Shown here piece by piece: positions 51,474 to 60,226 of a stretch of DNA of 64,000 nucleotides. This DNA comes from Emticicia sp. CRIBPO. GTDB taxonomy: Bacteria > Bacteroidota > Bacteroidia > Cytophagales > Spirosomataceae. Where the stretch lies: the NCBI RefSeq assembly GCF_009905725.1, contig NZ_JAAAKV010000005.1:1-64000 (forward strand), given 5' to 3'. The notes beneath the pieces were generated by a model. It did not search any database and was not told the origin of the DNA. It saw only the letters and a program-made list of their open reading frames with translations. The stretch's first letter is position 1, and each line of letters begins with the position of its first letter. The position numbers and the translations under genes are program-made.

Positions 51474-54437
51474 ATGAAAAAACTCTTCATCTTCTACCTC
51501 CTATTTATTTCATCATTTGCATTTGCCCAGGATAAAACCAAGCCCCCGCTGACGTGGAAGGATGTGGCTTCCTGGAAATCCATCCCGACATTCGGAGGCA
51601 CCCAGCTTTCTGCTGACGGAGCGTGGTTTGCCTACGTTATTACTCCCAATGAAGGAGATGCCGAACTTATTGTCAGGAAAACGGCCGACACCACGCAATT
51701 GAAGTATCCGGTCGGATCCGGTTCGTTCTTTTCTTTCAGTTTTTCGGAGGACTCCAAATGGATAGCCTTTAAAGTTTATCCGAAAGACAAGGACAAAAAA
51801 GCGGCAGCTAAAAACCCTGCCGGAAAGCCGTTGACCGATAAGGTGATTCTTGTGAACCTGACGAACAAAAAGAAAACGGAATTCGAAAGGGTAAAGAATT
51901 TTGCTTTTAATGAGGACAAGTCGTCTGTCCTGGCCCTGCACCTGACCGGAGCTGCTCCTGCCGGGGGTAGACCTGGCGGACCGTCGGACGGGCCGAAAGG
52001 AACCGACCTTTTGCTTTTTGACCTGGCGGGAAGCAAGACTCAGAATATCGGAAACGTGGCTGAATTTGCCTTTAACAAAACCGGGGAGTGGTTGGCTTTA
52101 AGTATCGATGCCACAGAAAAAGCCGGAAACGGAATCCAGGTCAGGAATATGAACACGGGCATCATCACCATTCTGGACAGTGATAAAGCGAGCTACAAAT
52201 CGCTTAACTGGACAGAAAAAGGAGACGGGCTTGCTTTGTTGAAAGGAACCAAAGATGAAAAATACAAAGAAGACCTTAACAGTGTTTTAGCCATCAAAAG
52301 TATCGGATCAAACCCTGAGATCGTCAGTTATGAACCGAAGAAAGACACACTGAATTTTCCAAAGGGAATGACCGTGAGTGGAAACAGAACCCCTTATTGG
52401 TCTGAAGATTTAAGCAAGGTGTTTTTCGGCATATCGAAACCGGAATTGGTGAAAAAAGATGCCAAGAAACCGGAAGCTAAAAAAGACACTGTAAAAGCCG
52501 GAGGAAGCGATCTGGATAAGCTGGCCAAAATCAAAGCGGATACGACCATCAAAACCCTGGAAGACCTGACAAAGGCCCTGGCTAAAATTAAAGCAGATAC
52601 CACCAGGAAAACCGGGGCAGTTACACCGGATGCCGATAAAGACAAACCGGAAATGACGATCTGGCACTGGCAGGACAAAAGATTGCAGTCAAGACAGGAA
52701 GTGCAGGAAAGACAGGACAAAAATTTCAGCTTCCTGGCGACCTATATTCCGGCAGACAAGAAATTTATCCAGTTGTCTGACAGCACCATCAGGAGTGTCA
52801 ATGTGGCTCCGAAAGAACTTTACGGCGTTGGTCAGGACATTTCAAATTATGAACTGGACATAAACCTGGATGGTCAGCAATATGCAGATTTCTATGCCAT
52901 AAACCTGTTAACCGGAACAAAGACTAAAGTACTGGAAAAACAATACCTTCCTAATTTCTGGGCATCGCCGAATCCGTCCACAGACGGCACTAAATTTTTA
53001 TATTGGGTAGATGGAAACTGGATGGTTTATGATTTTAAAAGCAATCAATCGGTCAATATTTCGGCCAAAGCACCTACTTCATTTATCAACATTGACGATG
53101 ATCATAATGTGAAGAAGCCGCCATTGAATATATACGGATGGACTTCTGACAGCAAATTTGTATTGGCCAGCGACGGCTGGGATGTGTGGCAGCTGTCTGC
53201 CGATGCTTCCTCAGCCCCGGTTAATCTGACCGGAAGCGGCAAGAAAGACCAGGTGCGTTACCAAAACAGGTATGTGTTTGACGAGGAAGAAAAAGGCATT
53301 GACCTGAGCAAGCCTCAGTATTTTAAAACTTACGGAGAATGGACCAAGAAAAGCGGCTTTGCGGTTTTGGAAAATAAGGCGGCTAAAAAATTGTTGTGGG
53401 ACGATGTGACCTTCGGTAGTTTGAGTAAGGCGAAAAAAGCAGAAGCATTTGTTTATACTTCTCAGACATTCAAAAATGCTCCTGAATATTACTTGTCCAC
53501 ATCTGCATCACTTGAAAGTCCGAAGAAGATCTCCCAGAATGCACCTTTGCTGGAGAAATATGCCTGGTCGCCATCGGTAAAACTGATCGATTATAAGAGT
53601 GATAAAGGCGATAAACTCCAGGGAGCGTTATTCCTGCCTGCCGGATATGAAGCAGGGAAGAAATATCCTACGATCATTTACTATTATGAAAAGCTGTCAC
53701 AAACGCTCAACAATTTTGCGAATCCGGGATATTCGGGAACAGGATGGAATCCGAGCGTTTATACTTCAAACGGCTATGCGGTGTTTATTCCGGATATTGT
53801 GTATAAGATGAACGACCCGGGAATGTCGGCCGTCTGGTGTGTGATTCCGGGAGTAAAAGCGGCGATCAAAACGGGTGTAATTGATGAAGCAAAAATCGGT
53901 ATCCACGGCCACAGCTGGGGAGGATACCAGACCAGTTTCCTGATTACCCAGACCAATATGTTTAAAGCTGCTGCTGCGGGAGCCCCTTTGACAGATATGA
54001 TATCGATGTATAACCTGATTTACAAAAACAGTGGCTCAACCAACGGAGCTATTTTTGAAGCCTCGCAGGGCCGTCTGGTAGCACCTTGGGATAACTGGGA
54101 AGCATATAACAGGAACTCGCCGCTATACCATGTGAAAAAAGTGAATACACCTCTTTTGATGCTTCACAATGATGCGGATGGTGCAGTGGATTTCACCCAG
54201 GGGATTGAATATTACAATGCCCTGAGAAGACTTAAAAAGCCGGTGGTACTGATTCAATATAAGGGAGAAAACCATGGACTGGCGAAGTTGCCGAACAGAA
54301 AGGACTATGCGGTAAGGATGATGGAGTTTTTTGATTATCATCTGAAAGGAAAGCCGGCTCCGGATTGGCTCAACAAAGGAGTTGACCGCCTGAACCTGGA
54401 TGATCACCTGGAAAACCGGGCGATGGGGCAGGAGTAA
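51474..54437 (+). CDS. secreted S9-family prolyl-oligopeptidase-type peptidase
   Basis: 987 residues with signal peptide (FISSFAFAQD). A long beta-propeller N-terminal part is followed by a C-terminal alpha/beta hydrolase. The nucleophile elbow is GIHGHSWGGYQTSF (Ser814), with the acid near HNDADGAVDFTQG and the His in KGENHGLAKL. Between about residues 325 and 400 there is a Lys/Asp-rich insert with a repeated LAKIKADTT. No type IX sorting domain is seen at the C-terminus, so it is probably periplasmic. It likely degrades proline-containing peptides. Confidence 0.92.
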   Translation: MKKLFIFYLLFISSFAFAQDKTKPPLTWKDVASWKSIPTFGGTQLSADGAWFAYVITPNEGDAELIVRKTADTTQLKYPVGSGSFFSFSFSEDSKWIAFKVYPKDKDKKAAAKNPAGKPLTDKVILVNLTNKKKTEFERVKNFAFNEDKSSVLALHLTGAAPAGGRPGGPSDGPKGTDLLLFDLAGSKTQNIGNVAEFAFNKTGEWLALSIDATEKAGNGIQVRNMNTGIITILDSDKASYKSLNWTEKGDGLALLKGTKDEKYKEDLNSVLAIKSIGSNPEIVSYEPKKDTLNFPKGMTVSGNRTPYWSEDLSKVFFGISKPELVKKDAKKPEAKKDTVKAGGSDLDKLAKIKADTTIKTLEDLTKALAKIKADTTRKTGAVTPDADKDKPEMTIWHWQDKRLQSRQEVQERQDKNFSFLATYIPADKKFIQLSDSTIRSVNVAPKELYGVGQDISNYELDINLDGQQYADFYAINLLTGTKTKVLEKQYLPNFWASPNPSTDGTKFLYWVDGNWMVYDFKSNQSVNISAKAPTSFINIDDDHNVKKPPLNIYGWTSDSKFVLASDGWDVWQLSADASSAPVNLTGSGKKDQVRYQNRYVFDEEEKGIDLSKPQYFKTYGEWTKKSGFAVLENKAAKKLLWDDVTFGSLSKAKKAEAFVYTSQTFKNAPEYYLSTSASLESPKKISQNAPLLEKYAWSPSVKLIDYKSDKGDKLQGALFLPAGYEAGKKYPTIIYYYEKLSQTLNNFANPGYSGTGWNPSVYTSNGYAVFIPDIVYKMNDPGMSAVWCVIPGVKAAIKTGVIDEAKIGIHGHSWGGYQTSFLITQTNMFKAAAAGAPLTDMISMYNLIYKNSGSTNGAIFEASQGRLVAPWDNWEAYNRNSPLYHVKKVNTPLLMLHNDADGAVDFTQGIEYYNALRRLKKPVVLIQYKGENHGLAKLPNRKDYAVRMMEFFDYHLKGKPAPDWLNKGVDRLNLDDHLENRAMGQE

Positions 54438-54461
54438 AGAAGGTGCAATTTTACAGAAGGG

Positions 54462-54494
54462 GGCCGCTGCATTGTATGCAGCGGCCTTTTTTTT
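54462..54494. terminator. rho-independent terminator between convergent S9 and CPBP genes
   Basis: 11-base perfect arms (54462-54472, GGCCGCTGCAT; 54476-54486) around TGT, followed by eight T. It belongs to the S9 peptidase gene. The CPBP gene stop lies at its right edge. Confidence 0.95.
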
Positions 54495-55314
54495 ATTGCA
54501 GCGGTTTCACGGGAAACATTCTTCTCCAGAGCAATGCAAGAGCTACACCGAAAACCAGCGAGAAAAATCCTGAAGAAGATTCTGAAGCAATGACAACGAT
54601 GGAAAAGTTGAAAAAGGCGTGACAGAAAACCGTGAACCAAATATTCCTGGTAAGCAGGAAAATAACGGAATAGACCACACTATTCGTAAACAAATAGCCG
54701 GAATTATTCCAGAAGTTTATAAAGTTGGAATCGAACCGCAACAGGTCCCGGGGGATATGCGAGATCCCAAATATGAATGTGCTGACCAGGATAGCCAGTA
54801 TGATGGATATTGATGGACTTTTGAGCTTGGCATTAAAAATCAGGTAGAGTTGCGGCAGCAAAAATGCCCGGAAGGAAAGCTCTTCGATAAAAGCACCCGG
54901 AAGAATATTAAAGACGAATACCCCCAGGGTCTGAGTCGTTGCGGACAGACTGTTAAACTTACCGGAAACGGAAAAGCCCTTACCAATATTATGGGCAAAA
55001 AAGATAAACAGAATATTCAGAAGGATAAACAGCAAAGAGGCTCCTGTTAAAGCCTGTTTTAAATGAAGGGGTGTGAGGGTCAGGTTTTGAAAAGTGAGCC
55101 CGGCTTTTTTTAACAGGGCGAAAATGAAAATCAGCCATAAAGCATAAATGAAAGCACCGAAAGAAATGAAAAAGAGTTTGTTTTCGAAGAAAGGTTTCCA
55201 TGACGGAATCTGGAATAGAAGATTTACGCCCAGGATAACAGCGGTATTCATCAGGATAAAGATGACCAGATATATGCCTTTGCTTTTCGGGAAGTTGTTC
55301 AGAAAGTTATACAT
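54493..55314 (-). CDS. CPBP-family intramembrane protease
   Basis: 273 residues with about eight TM helices. The Abi/CPBP motifs are present: PGAFIEELSFRAFLLPQLY (EExxxR), FIFGISHIPRDLL (conserved His) and FCHAFFNF (third motif). Family members are Rce1-like glutamic intramembrane proteases, some involved in bacteriocin self-immunity or peptide maturation; the substrate here is unknown. Its last codons (MFPVKPLQ) contain a parS-like sequence with two mismatches. Confidence 0.88.
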   Translation of the reverse strand: MYNFLNNFPKSKGIYLVIFILMNTAVILGVNLLFQIPSWKPFFENKLFFISFGAFIYALWLIFIFALLKKAGLTFQNLTLTPLHLKQALTGASLLFILLNILFIFFAHNIGKGFSVSGKFNSLSATTQTLGVFVFNILPGAFIEELSFRAFLLPQLYLIFNAKLKSPSISIILAILVSTFIFGISHIPRDLLRFDSNFINFWNNSGYLFTNSVVYSVIFLLTRNIWFTVFCHAFFNFSIVVIASESSSGFFSLVFGVALALLWRRMFPVKPLQ

Positions 55315-55444
55315 AGAATAAATGAAAAGTTTCTCAAACCTACTTAAGAAATCCGGAAAAGCCTGTAATCAATATGACAAAGGGATGATAAAAACGGTTA
55401 AGCGGAGAAATACTAAAAGGGTCATAAGGAAAACAAAATTTGTT

Positions 55445-55452
55445 TATCTTTG
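55445..55452 (+). promoter_or_regulatory. promoter -7 element of the M28 peptidase gene
   Basis: Exact TATCTTTG 32 bases before the ATG. The -33 region lacks a TTG at standard spacing. Confidence 0.5.
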
Positions 55453-55483
55453 GATTTTACATTTTATCATTAAATAACCATTT

Positions 55484-56983
55484 ATGTTAAAGAAAATAAC
55501 TATTACTTCTGTCGCTGTAGCCATGGCGATAAGCTCAAATGCCCAGAAACTAAAAAAAACGCCGGAGTATTTACTGACCCCAAGTTTTACCGAAACCCAC
55601 ATCCGTTTTCTCGCATCAGATGAGTTGCTTGGAAGGAGGACCGGAGACCAGGGGAACAAAGTGGCGGCACGGTATATAGCCGAACAATTCAGAAGCTTGG
55701 GTATTAAGCCGGTAAATACCGGGGACTATTTTCAGAAAGTTGAACTTGAGTCAGTAACCCCTCCTGCAGGAGCTACGATTACCACTCAGGAAGGCGTGGC
55801 AAAAATAGGAGAGGATTTTGTCCTGATGTCAGGAGATGGTCTGACCAACTCGTCTGCAGAAGTTGTTTATCTTGAGTATGCCTGGATAGACGCAGAAAAG
55901 GGATATGATGATTATAAAGGGGTGGATGTAAAAGGAAAAATAATTGTGACGAGTGCCGGGACGCCCGATACCAAGTCGCCTCAGCAGATGTTTTCGACCA
56001 TTGGTCCGAAACAAAAGATTGCTAAGGAAAAAGGAGCCCTGGCGATCATCGAAGTGTTTAATTCGCCTGTACCGTGGAGAAACATATCCAATTATTTTGG
56101 AAGAAAGGGCATAAAACTCAAAACCGCCGGAGAGACCAGCGGAGGGCCTACCCATCTTTGGATCAGCTCGGCATCGGCAAAAATCCTCGCCAAAAACAAG
56201 ATCAGTAAAATAGACCTGAATATTCCCAAGAAACAAACCGAAGAAGTTAACTCATCCAATGTAGTAGGTGTGCTGGAAGGCTCAGATCCGGTACTTAAAA
56301 ATGAATACATTGTGCTTTCTGCTCATTATGACCATATCGGTTATGGAGCAGCCCGCGGGAACGTAGCTTCCGGGGATACTATTTTTAACGGAGCCAGGGA
56401 CAATGCTTTCGGAGTAACAGCTGTGCTTACTGCCGCAGAATCATTTGCCAAATTAAAACCAAAAAGATCAATTCTTTTCATTGCTTATACGGGAGAAGAA
56501 CTTGGGATGCTGGGAAGTAAATATTATTCTGAGCACCCGTTGATCCCAATGAAAAATTGTGTTTTTAACCTGAATTGCGACGGTGCAGGATATAATGATA
56601 TGACAAAGATCACGGTAATAGGCCTGAGCAGAACAGATGCCAAATCGGAGATCGTTGCAGCAGCCACGGCATTCGGATTAACGGCTACCGATGACCCTGC
56701 TCCCGAGCAGAATTTATTTGACAGGTCGGACAATGTGAGTTTTGCCGCAAAAGGAGTCCCTTCTCCAAACTATGCTCCCGGGATGACGGCATTTGATGAT
56801 GCGATCAATAAATACTACCACCAGTCGGCTGATAACCCGGAATCTGTGGATTTTAATTACCTGTTAAAATATGCCCAATCATATACTTATGCCGCCCGCC
56901 TGATTGCCAACAGAGCCAAAGCTCCGGCCTGGATAGCGGGTGACAAGTATGAAAAAGCGTATCAGACGCTGTATGGTAAATAA
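55484..56983 (+). CDS. secreted M28-family zinc aminopeptidase
   Basis: 499 residues with signal peptide (VAMAISSNAQ). Residues about 90-215 form a PA (protease-associated) insert. The M28 catalytic core shows LSAHYDHIGYG (zinc His and Asp), NGARDNAFGVTAVL (bridging Asp), AYTGEELGMLGSKYYSEHP (catalytic Glu pair), FNLNCDGAGY and a final His near KYYHQSADNP. Periplasmic or exported release of N-terminal amino acids is expected. It forms a single-gene unit ended by a strong terminator. Confidence 0.93.
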   Translation: MLKKITITSVAVAMAISSNAQKLKKTPEYLLTPSFTETHIRFLASDELLGRRTGDQGNKVAARYIAEQFRSLGIKPVNTGDYFQKVELESVTPPAGATITTQEGVAKIGEDFVLMSGDGLTNSSAEVVYLEYAWIDAEKGYDDYKGVDVKGKIIVTSAGTPDTKSPQQMFSTIGPKQKIAKEKGALAIIEVFNSPVPWRNISNYFGRKGIKLKTAGETSGGPTHLWISSASAKILAKNKISKIDLNIPKKQTEEVNSSNVVGVLEGSDPVLKNEYIVLSAHYDHIGYGAARGNVASGDTIFNGARDNAFGVTAVLTAAESFAKLKPKRSILFIAYTGEELGMLGSKYYSEHPLIPMKNCVFNLNCDGAGYNDMTKITVIGLSRTDAKSEIVAAATAFGLTATDDPAPEQNLFDRSDNVSFAAKGVPSPNYAPGMTAFDDAINKYYHQSADNPESVDFNYLLKYAQSYTYAARLIANRAKAPAWIAGDKYEKAYQTLYGK

Positions 56984-56992
56984 ACCCCAAAA

Positions 56993-57023
56993 AAAACCGA
57001 CGCCAATAACCGGCGTCGGTTTT
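56993..57023. terminator. terminator between convergent M28 and oxidoreductase genes
   Basis: 12-base arms AAAACCGACGCC (56993-57004) and GGCGTCGGTTTT (57012-57023), 7-base loop and T-run. The A/T symmetry suggests that it works for both genes. Confidence 0.93.
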
Positions 57024-57028
57024 TTATT

Positions 57029-57931
57029 TTAAAATGCTTCTTCAATCATTTCTGCGTTGATAATAGCTCCCGCAACACTTCCGGCTGCAATGGCCACCGA
57101 GAGTGACCGCATCATGCTGGTGTTATCCCCGGCCGCAAAAATCCCCGGGATGCTTGTTCTTTTGAAATCATCTGTTTTGATAAATCCATCTGCTGTGATT
57201 TCACAACCTGCTTTCTGAGGCAGGTCACAATGTTGAGTGAACGGCAGACGGGCAAATACGGCTGTGAGGAGCTGGCTGGTTTTATCCTCAAAAACAAGGT
57301 TTTTGATTTGGCCCTTATCATGATCAAACGCCGCAACCGGCTTTTCAACAATTCTGATCCCTTTTGATTGTAGTTTTTGGGTTTGCTCACCGTTGAGTTG
57401 TGAAACTCCGTTCGTAAACAGGCTCAGGTCTTTTGACCAGTTGTTGATCAGCGTGGTCATGTGATACCCCACGTCTCCGTTCGCCAGGATACCAAGCGGC
57501 TGGTGGCTGACTTCATACCCATGACAATAAGGGCAATGTAAAGCCGAAACGCCCCAGCATTCAGCGAACCCGGTGATATCCGGCATCTGGTCCTTAACCC
57601 CGGTTGTGAACAAGACCTTTTGGGTTTTGTAAATCATCCCGTTTCCGGTTTCTATTTCAAAAGCCTTGTTTTGACCTGATAACCGGGTGGCTGTTCCGTA
57701 TTCAAAAGAAACGGAAGGATAGTTTAACACCTGTTTTTTTGCTTCAGCAGCAATGGAGGAGGGTTTTTCCCCATCGTGTGTAATCAGGTTGTGAGCATGC
57801 GGGGTTTGCCGGTTGCAAGGCAGGCCGGAGTCTATGATCAGCACTTTTCTGTGAGACCTGCCCAAAGCCATAGCAGCTGAGAGTCCGGCGAAACTGCCTC
57901 CGACGATAATGACATCAAAAGTATTGTTCAT
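57029..57931 (-). CDS. thioredoxin-reductase-like NAD(P)/FAD oxidoreductase
   Basis: 300 residues from the ATG at 57931 (MNNTFDVIIVGGSFAGLSAA); the 36 upstream in-frame residues are unlike the family. FAD-binding GGSFAGLSAAMALGRS, a redox Cys pair in ALHCPYCHGYEV, the NAD(P) region GILANGDVGYH and a C-terminal GIFAAGDNTSMMRS. It resembles low-molecular-weight thioredoxin reductase-like proteins with CPYC; the electron acceptor is unknown. Its promoter carries a large palindromic operator, so expression is likely repressor-controlled. Confidence 0.88.
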   Translation of the reverse strand: MNNTFDVIIVGGSFAGLSAAMALGRSHRKVLIIDSGLPCNRQTPHAHNLITHDGEKPSSIAAEAKKQVLNYPSVSFEYGTATRLSGQNKAFEIETGNGMIYKTQKVLFTTGVKDQMPDITGFAECWGVSALHCPYCHGYEVSHQPLGILANGDVGYHMTTLINNWSKDLSLFTNGVSQLNGEQTQKLQSKGIRIVEKPVAAFDHDKGQIKNLVFEDKTSQLLTAVFARLPFTQHCDLPQKAGCEITADGFIKTDDFKRTSIPGIFAAGDNTSMMRSLSVAIAAGSVAGAIINAEMIEEAF

Positions 57932-58036
57932 TCCATTTGTTGTTTTGAAGTAATCCATTGAAAAAAGCGGGGAAAGATTGATTAACCCGGTATACTTTAA
58001 GAATAATCTTCTTTTGAGGAACACTGTTTTTCTGAG

Positions 58037-58085
58037 CAAAGATAAGAGGCGGATTTATTATTTGCAACATTGTTGCAAATAATAA
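58037..58085 (-). promoter_or_regulatory. promoter with 31-bp palindromic operator
   Basis: Minus-strand -7 TATCTTTG (58037-58044) and -33 TTG (58065-58067), 20-base spacer: a full consensus promoter for the oxidoreductase gene. A perfect palindrome with 15-base arms (TTATTATTTGCAACA, 58055-58069; mirror 58071-58085) around one T covers the -33 box. This is a strong candidate repressor site of the Fur/Zur- or MarR-like symmetric type; the regulator is not in the window. Confidence 0.75.
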
Positions 58086-58184
58086 ATAATACGCTGAAAT
58101 GAATATTCCGGAAAATCAGAAAGCTAATTGCTTATAAATAAGATAATAATCCTACAAAAGTTTTAATTTGTAGAGAGGATATAT

Positions 58185-58192
58185 TAATTTTG
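58185..58192 (+). promoter_or_regulatory. ahcY promoter -7 element
   Basis: Exact TAATTTTG 57 bases before the ahcY ATG. The -33 position has TTTT with a 20-base spacer rather than TTG. The leader is longer than at other genes here. Confidence 0.5.
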
Positions 58193-58249
58193 TTGCAGAA
58201 TTAGACAAATGCTATAATTACAGACATTTTTATAGATAAAATAACTTTT

Positions 58250-59563
58250 ATGTCAGCAACAAAAACATATTTGCCTTACAAGGTAAAAGACATCTCACTG
58301 GCCGAGTGGGGTCGTAAAGAAATTAAACTGGCTGAGGCCGAAATGCCGGGTTTGATGGAAATCCGTAAAGAATACGGTCCTTCAAAGCCGTTGAAGGGTG
58401 CAAGAGTGGCAGGATGTCTGCACATGACCATTCAAACCGCTGTTCTGATTGAAACATTGGTTGAGCTGGGTGCAGAAGTTACCTGGTCGTCATGTAACAT
58501 CTTCTCTACCCAGGATCACGCTGCTGCTGCTATCGCTGCTGCAGGTATCCAGGTATATGCCTGGAAAGGACAAACCGCTGAGGAATTTGACTGGTGTATC
58601 GAACAAACGCTTTGGTTTGGAGAAGATCAGCAGCCATTGAATATGATCCTTGACGATGGTGGTGATTTGACCAACATGGTATTTGATGTGTACCCTGAGC
58701 TGGTAGCTGGCATCAAAGGTCTTTCTGAAGAAACAACCACCGGTGTTCACCGTCTTTATGAAAGAAAGAAAAACGGAACATTGCTTTTACCGGCAATCAA
58801 TGTGAATGACTCGGTTACAAAATCGAAATTTGATAACAAATACGGCTGTAAAGAATCGTTGGTAGATGCTATTCGCAGAGCAACCGACTTAATGCTTGCC
58901 GGAAAAGTAGCGATGGTAGCCGGTTATGGTGATGTAGGAAAAGGTTCTGCTGAATCTTTGCGTGGGGCCGGATGTCGTGTGCTTGTTTCTGAAATTGATC
59001 CGATTTGTGCCCTTCAGGCTGCCATGGACGGTTTCGAAGTAGTTACAATGGACGAAGGAGCAACGAGAGCAAATATTTTCGTAACAGCTACCGGAAACGT
59101 GAACATTATCAAGGAGCGTCATTTCCTTAAAATGAGAGATAAAGCCATAGTATGTAACATCGGTCACTTTGACAACGAAATCGATATGGCCTGGCTGAAT
59201 AAAAACTATGGTCATACCAAATCTGTGGTTAAACCTCAGGTAGATATGTACACCATTGAAGGTAAAGATCTGATCATCCTGGCAGAAGGACGTCTGGTAA
59301 ACCTGGGTTGTGCCATGGGTCACCCGTCATTCGTGATGTCATGTTCATTCTCAAACCAGACACTGGCTCAGCTCGAACTATGGACTAACACAGATCAATA
59401 CGAGAAAAGTGTTTATGTACTTCCTAAGCACCTGGATGAGAAAGTTGCGGCTTTCCACCTGAGCCACGTAGGAGCGAAGCTTGAAAAACTGGAGAAAGAA
59501 CAGGCTGATTATATCGGGGTATCTGTTGATGGTCCGTTTAAGTCTGAGATGTATCGTTATTAA
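58250..59563 (+). CDS. ahcY: adenosylhomocysteinase (SAH hydrolase)
   Basis: 437 residues. It reversibly hydrolyses S-adenosylhomocysteine to adenosine and homocysteine, keeping methyltransferases active. Motifs: [63 protein letters not shown], the NAD-binding [26 protein letters not shown] and [11 protein letters not shown], with C-terminal MYRY. Length matches the bacterial class. It is a single-gene unit with its own -7 element and terminator. Confidence 0.98.
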   Translation: MSATKTYLPYKVKDISLAEWGRKEIKLAEAEMPGLMEIRKEYGPSKPLKGARVAGCLHMTIQTAVLIETLVELGAEVTWSSCNIFSTQDHAAAAIAAAGIQVYAWKGQTAEEFDWCIEQTLWFGEDQQPLNMILDDGGDLTNMVFDVYPELVAGIKGLSEETTTGVHRLYERKKNGTLLLPAINVNDSVTKSKFDNKYGCKESLVDAIRRATDLMLAGKVAMVAGYGDVGKGSAESLRGAGCRVLVSEIDPICALQAAMDGFEVVTMDEGATRANIFVTATGNVNIIKERHFLKMRDKAIVCNIGHFDNEIDMAWLNKNYGHTKSVVKPQVDMYTIEGKDLIILAEGRLVNLGCAMGHPSFVMSCSFSNQTLAQLELWTNTDQYEKSVYVLPKHLDEKVAAFHLSHVGAKLEKLEKEQADYIGVSVDGPFKSEMYRY

Positions 59564-59596
59564 GAAATTTTTCTTTAGATTTGATTTTATAGATAC

Positions 59597-59631
59597 AACC
59601 ATCCCTGAGTTTTTCAGGGGTGGTTTTTTTG
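59597..59631 (+). terminator. ahcY rho-independent terminator
   Basis: AACCATCCCTG (59597-59607) pairs with CAGGGGTGGTT (59615-59625), with one G-T wobble, followed by a T-run to about 59630. Confidence 0.9.
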
Positions 59632-59650
59632 ATGGATATAATTAAAACGC

Positions 59651-60226
59651 ATGAAAATGATTGAAATCACAAGAGTGTCTTCTCAAAAAGACCTTCAGGG
59701 CATACTTAAACTGCAGCAGAAAAATCTCAGGAAGAATTTAAGCCCGGAAACGGCCGCTACACAGGGCTTTCTGACGCTTGAGCACAGTATGGATGTCTTA
59801 GCTAAAATGAACGAAGCAGAGCCCTCAGTCATCGCTCTTGAAGATGGAGAAGTAGTGGGCTATTCCCTGGTTATGCTGCCATCATTCAAAGATGAGATTC
59901 CGCTTTTGGGAGACCTTTTTAGAGCCATTGAAGCCTTAACGTATGAAGGTCAGCCGATTTCACCGGAGAGCTATGTGGTTGTCGGGCAGCTTTGTGTTGG
60001 TTTTGAACAGAGAGGACAGGGGCTGGTTGAGAGACTTTATGGTCATTTCAGGGAAAGTCTTCATGATAAATATGAATATCTGATCACCGACATTTCATCC
60101 AAAAACCCGCGATCACTTAAAGCCCATCAAAAGACAGGCTTTAAAGCCATCCATACTTTTTACGACAGCTTCACAGACGAAGACTGGAATATTGTACTCT
60201 GGGACTGGAGAAAGATACCTTCTTAA
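59651..60226 (+). CDS. GNAT-family N-acetyltransferase
   Basis: 191 residues (Met3 is an alternative start). The acetyl-CoA-binding A motif is visible as VVVGQLCVGFEQRGQGLVERLYG, followed by the B motif DISSKNPRSLKAHQKTGFKAI. The substrate is unknown. It lies directly after the ahcY terminator and ends with the interlocked TTAA shared with bshC. Confidence 0.88.
   Translation: MKMIEITRVSSQKDLQGILKLQQKNLRKNLSPETAATQGFLTLEHSMDVLAKMNEAEPSVIALEDGEVVGYSLVMLPSFKDEIPLLGDLFRAIEALTYEGQPISPESYVVVGQLCVGFEQRGQGLVERLYGHFRESLHDKYEYLITDISSKNPRSLKAHQKTGFKAIHTFYDSFTDEDWNIVLWDWRKIPS

Noticed and set aside
54503-54518. parS-like sequence in the CPBP gene
   Set aside because: Two mismatches, including one in the central CACGTG core; too weak to claim, and 29 kb from the perfect sites.
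59576-59583. Exact TAGATTTG -7 element after ahcY
   Set aside because: A transcript starting here would run straight into the ahcY terminator at 59597, and no -33 is seen; probably chance.
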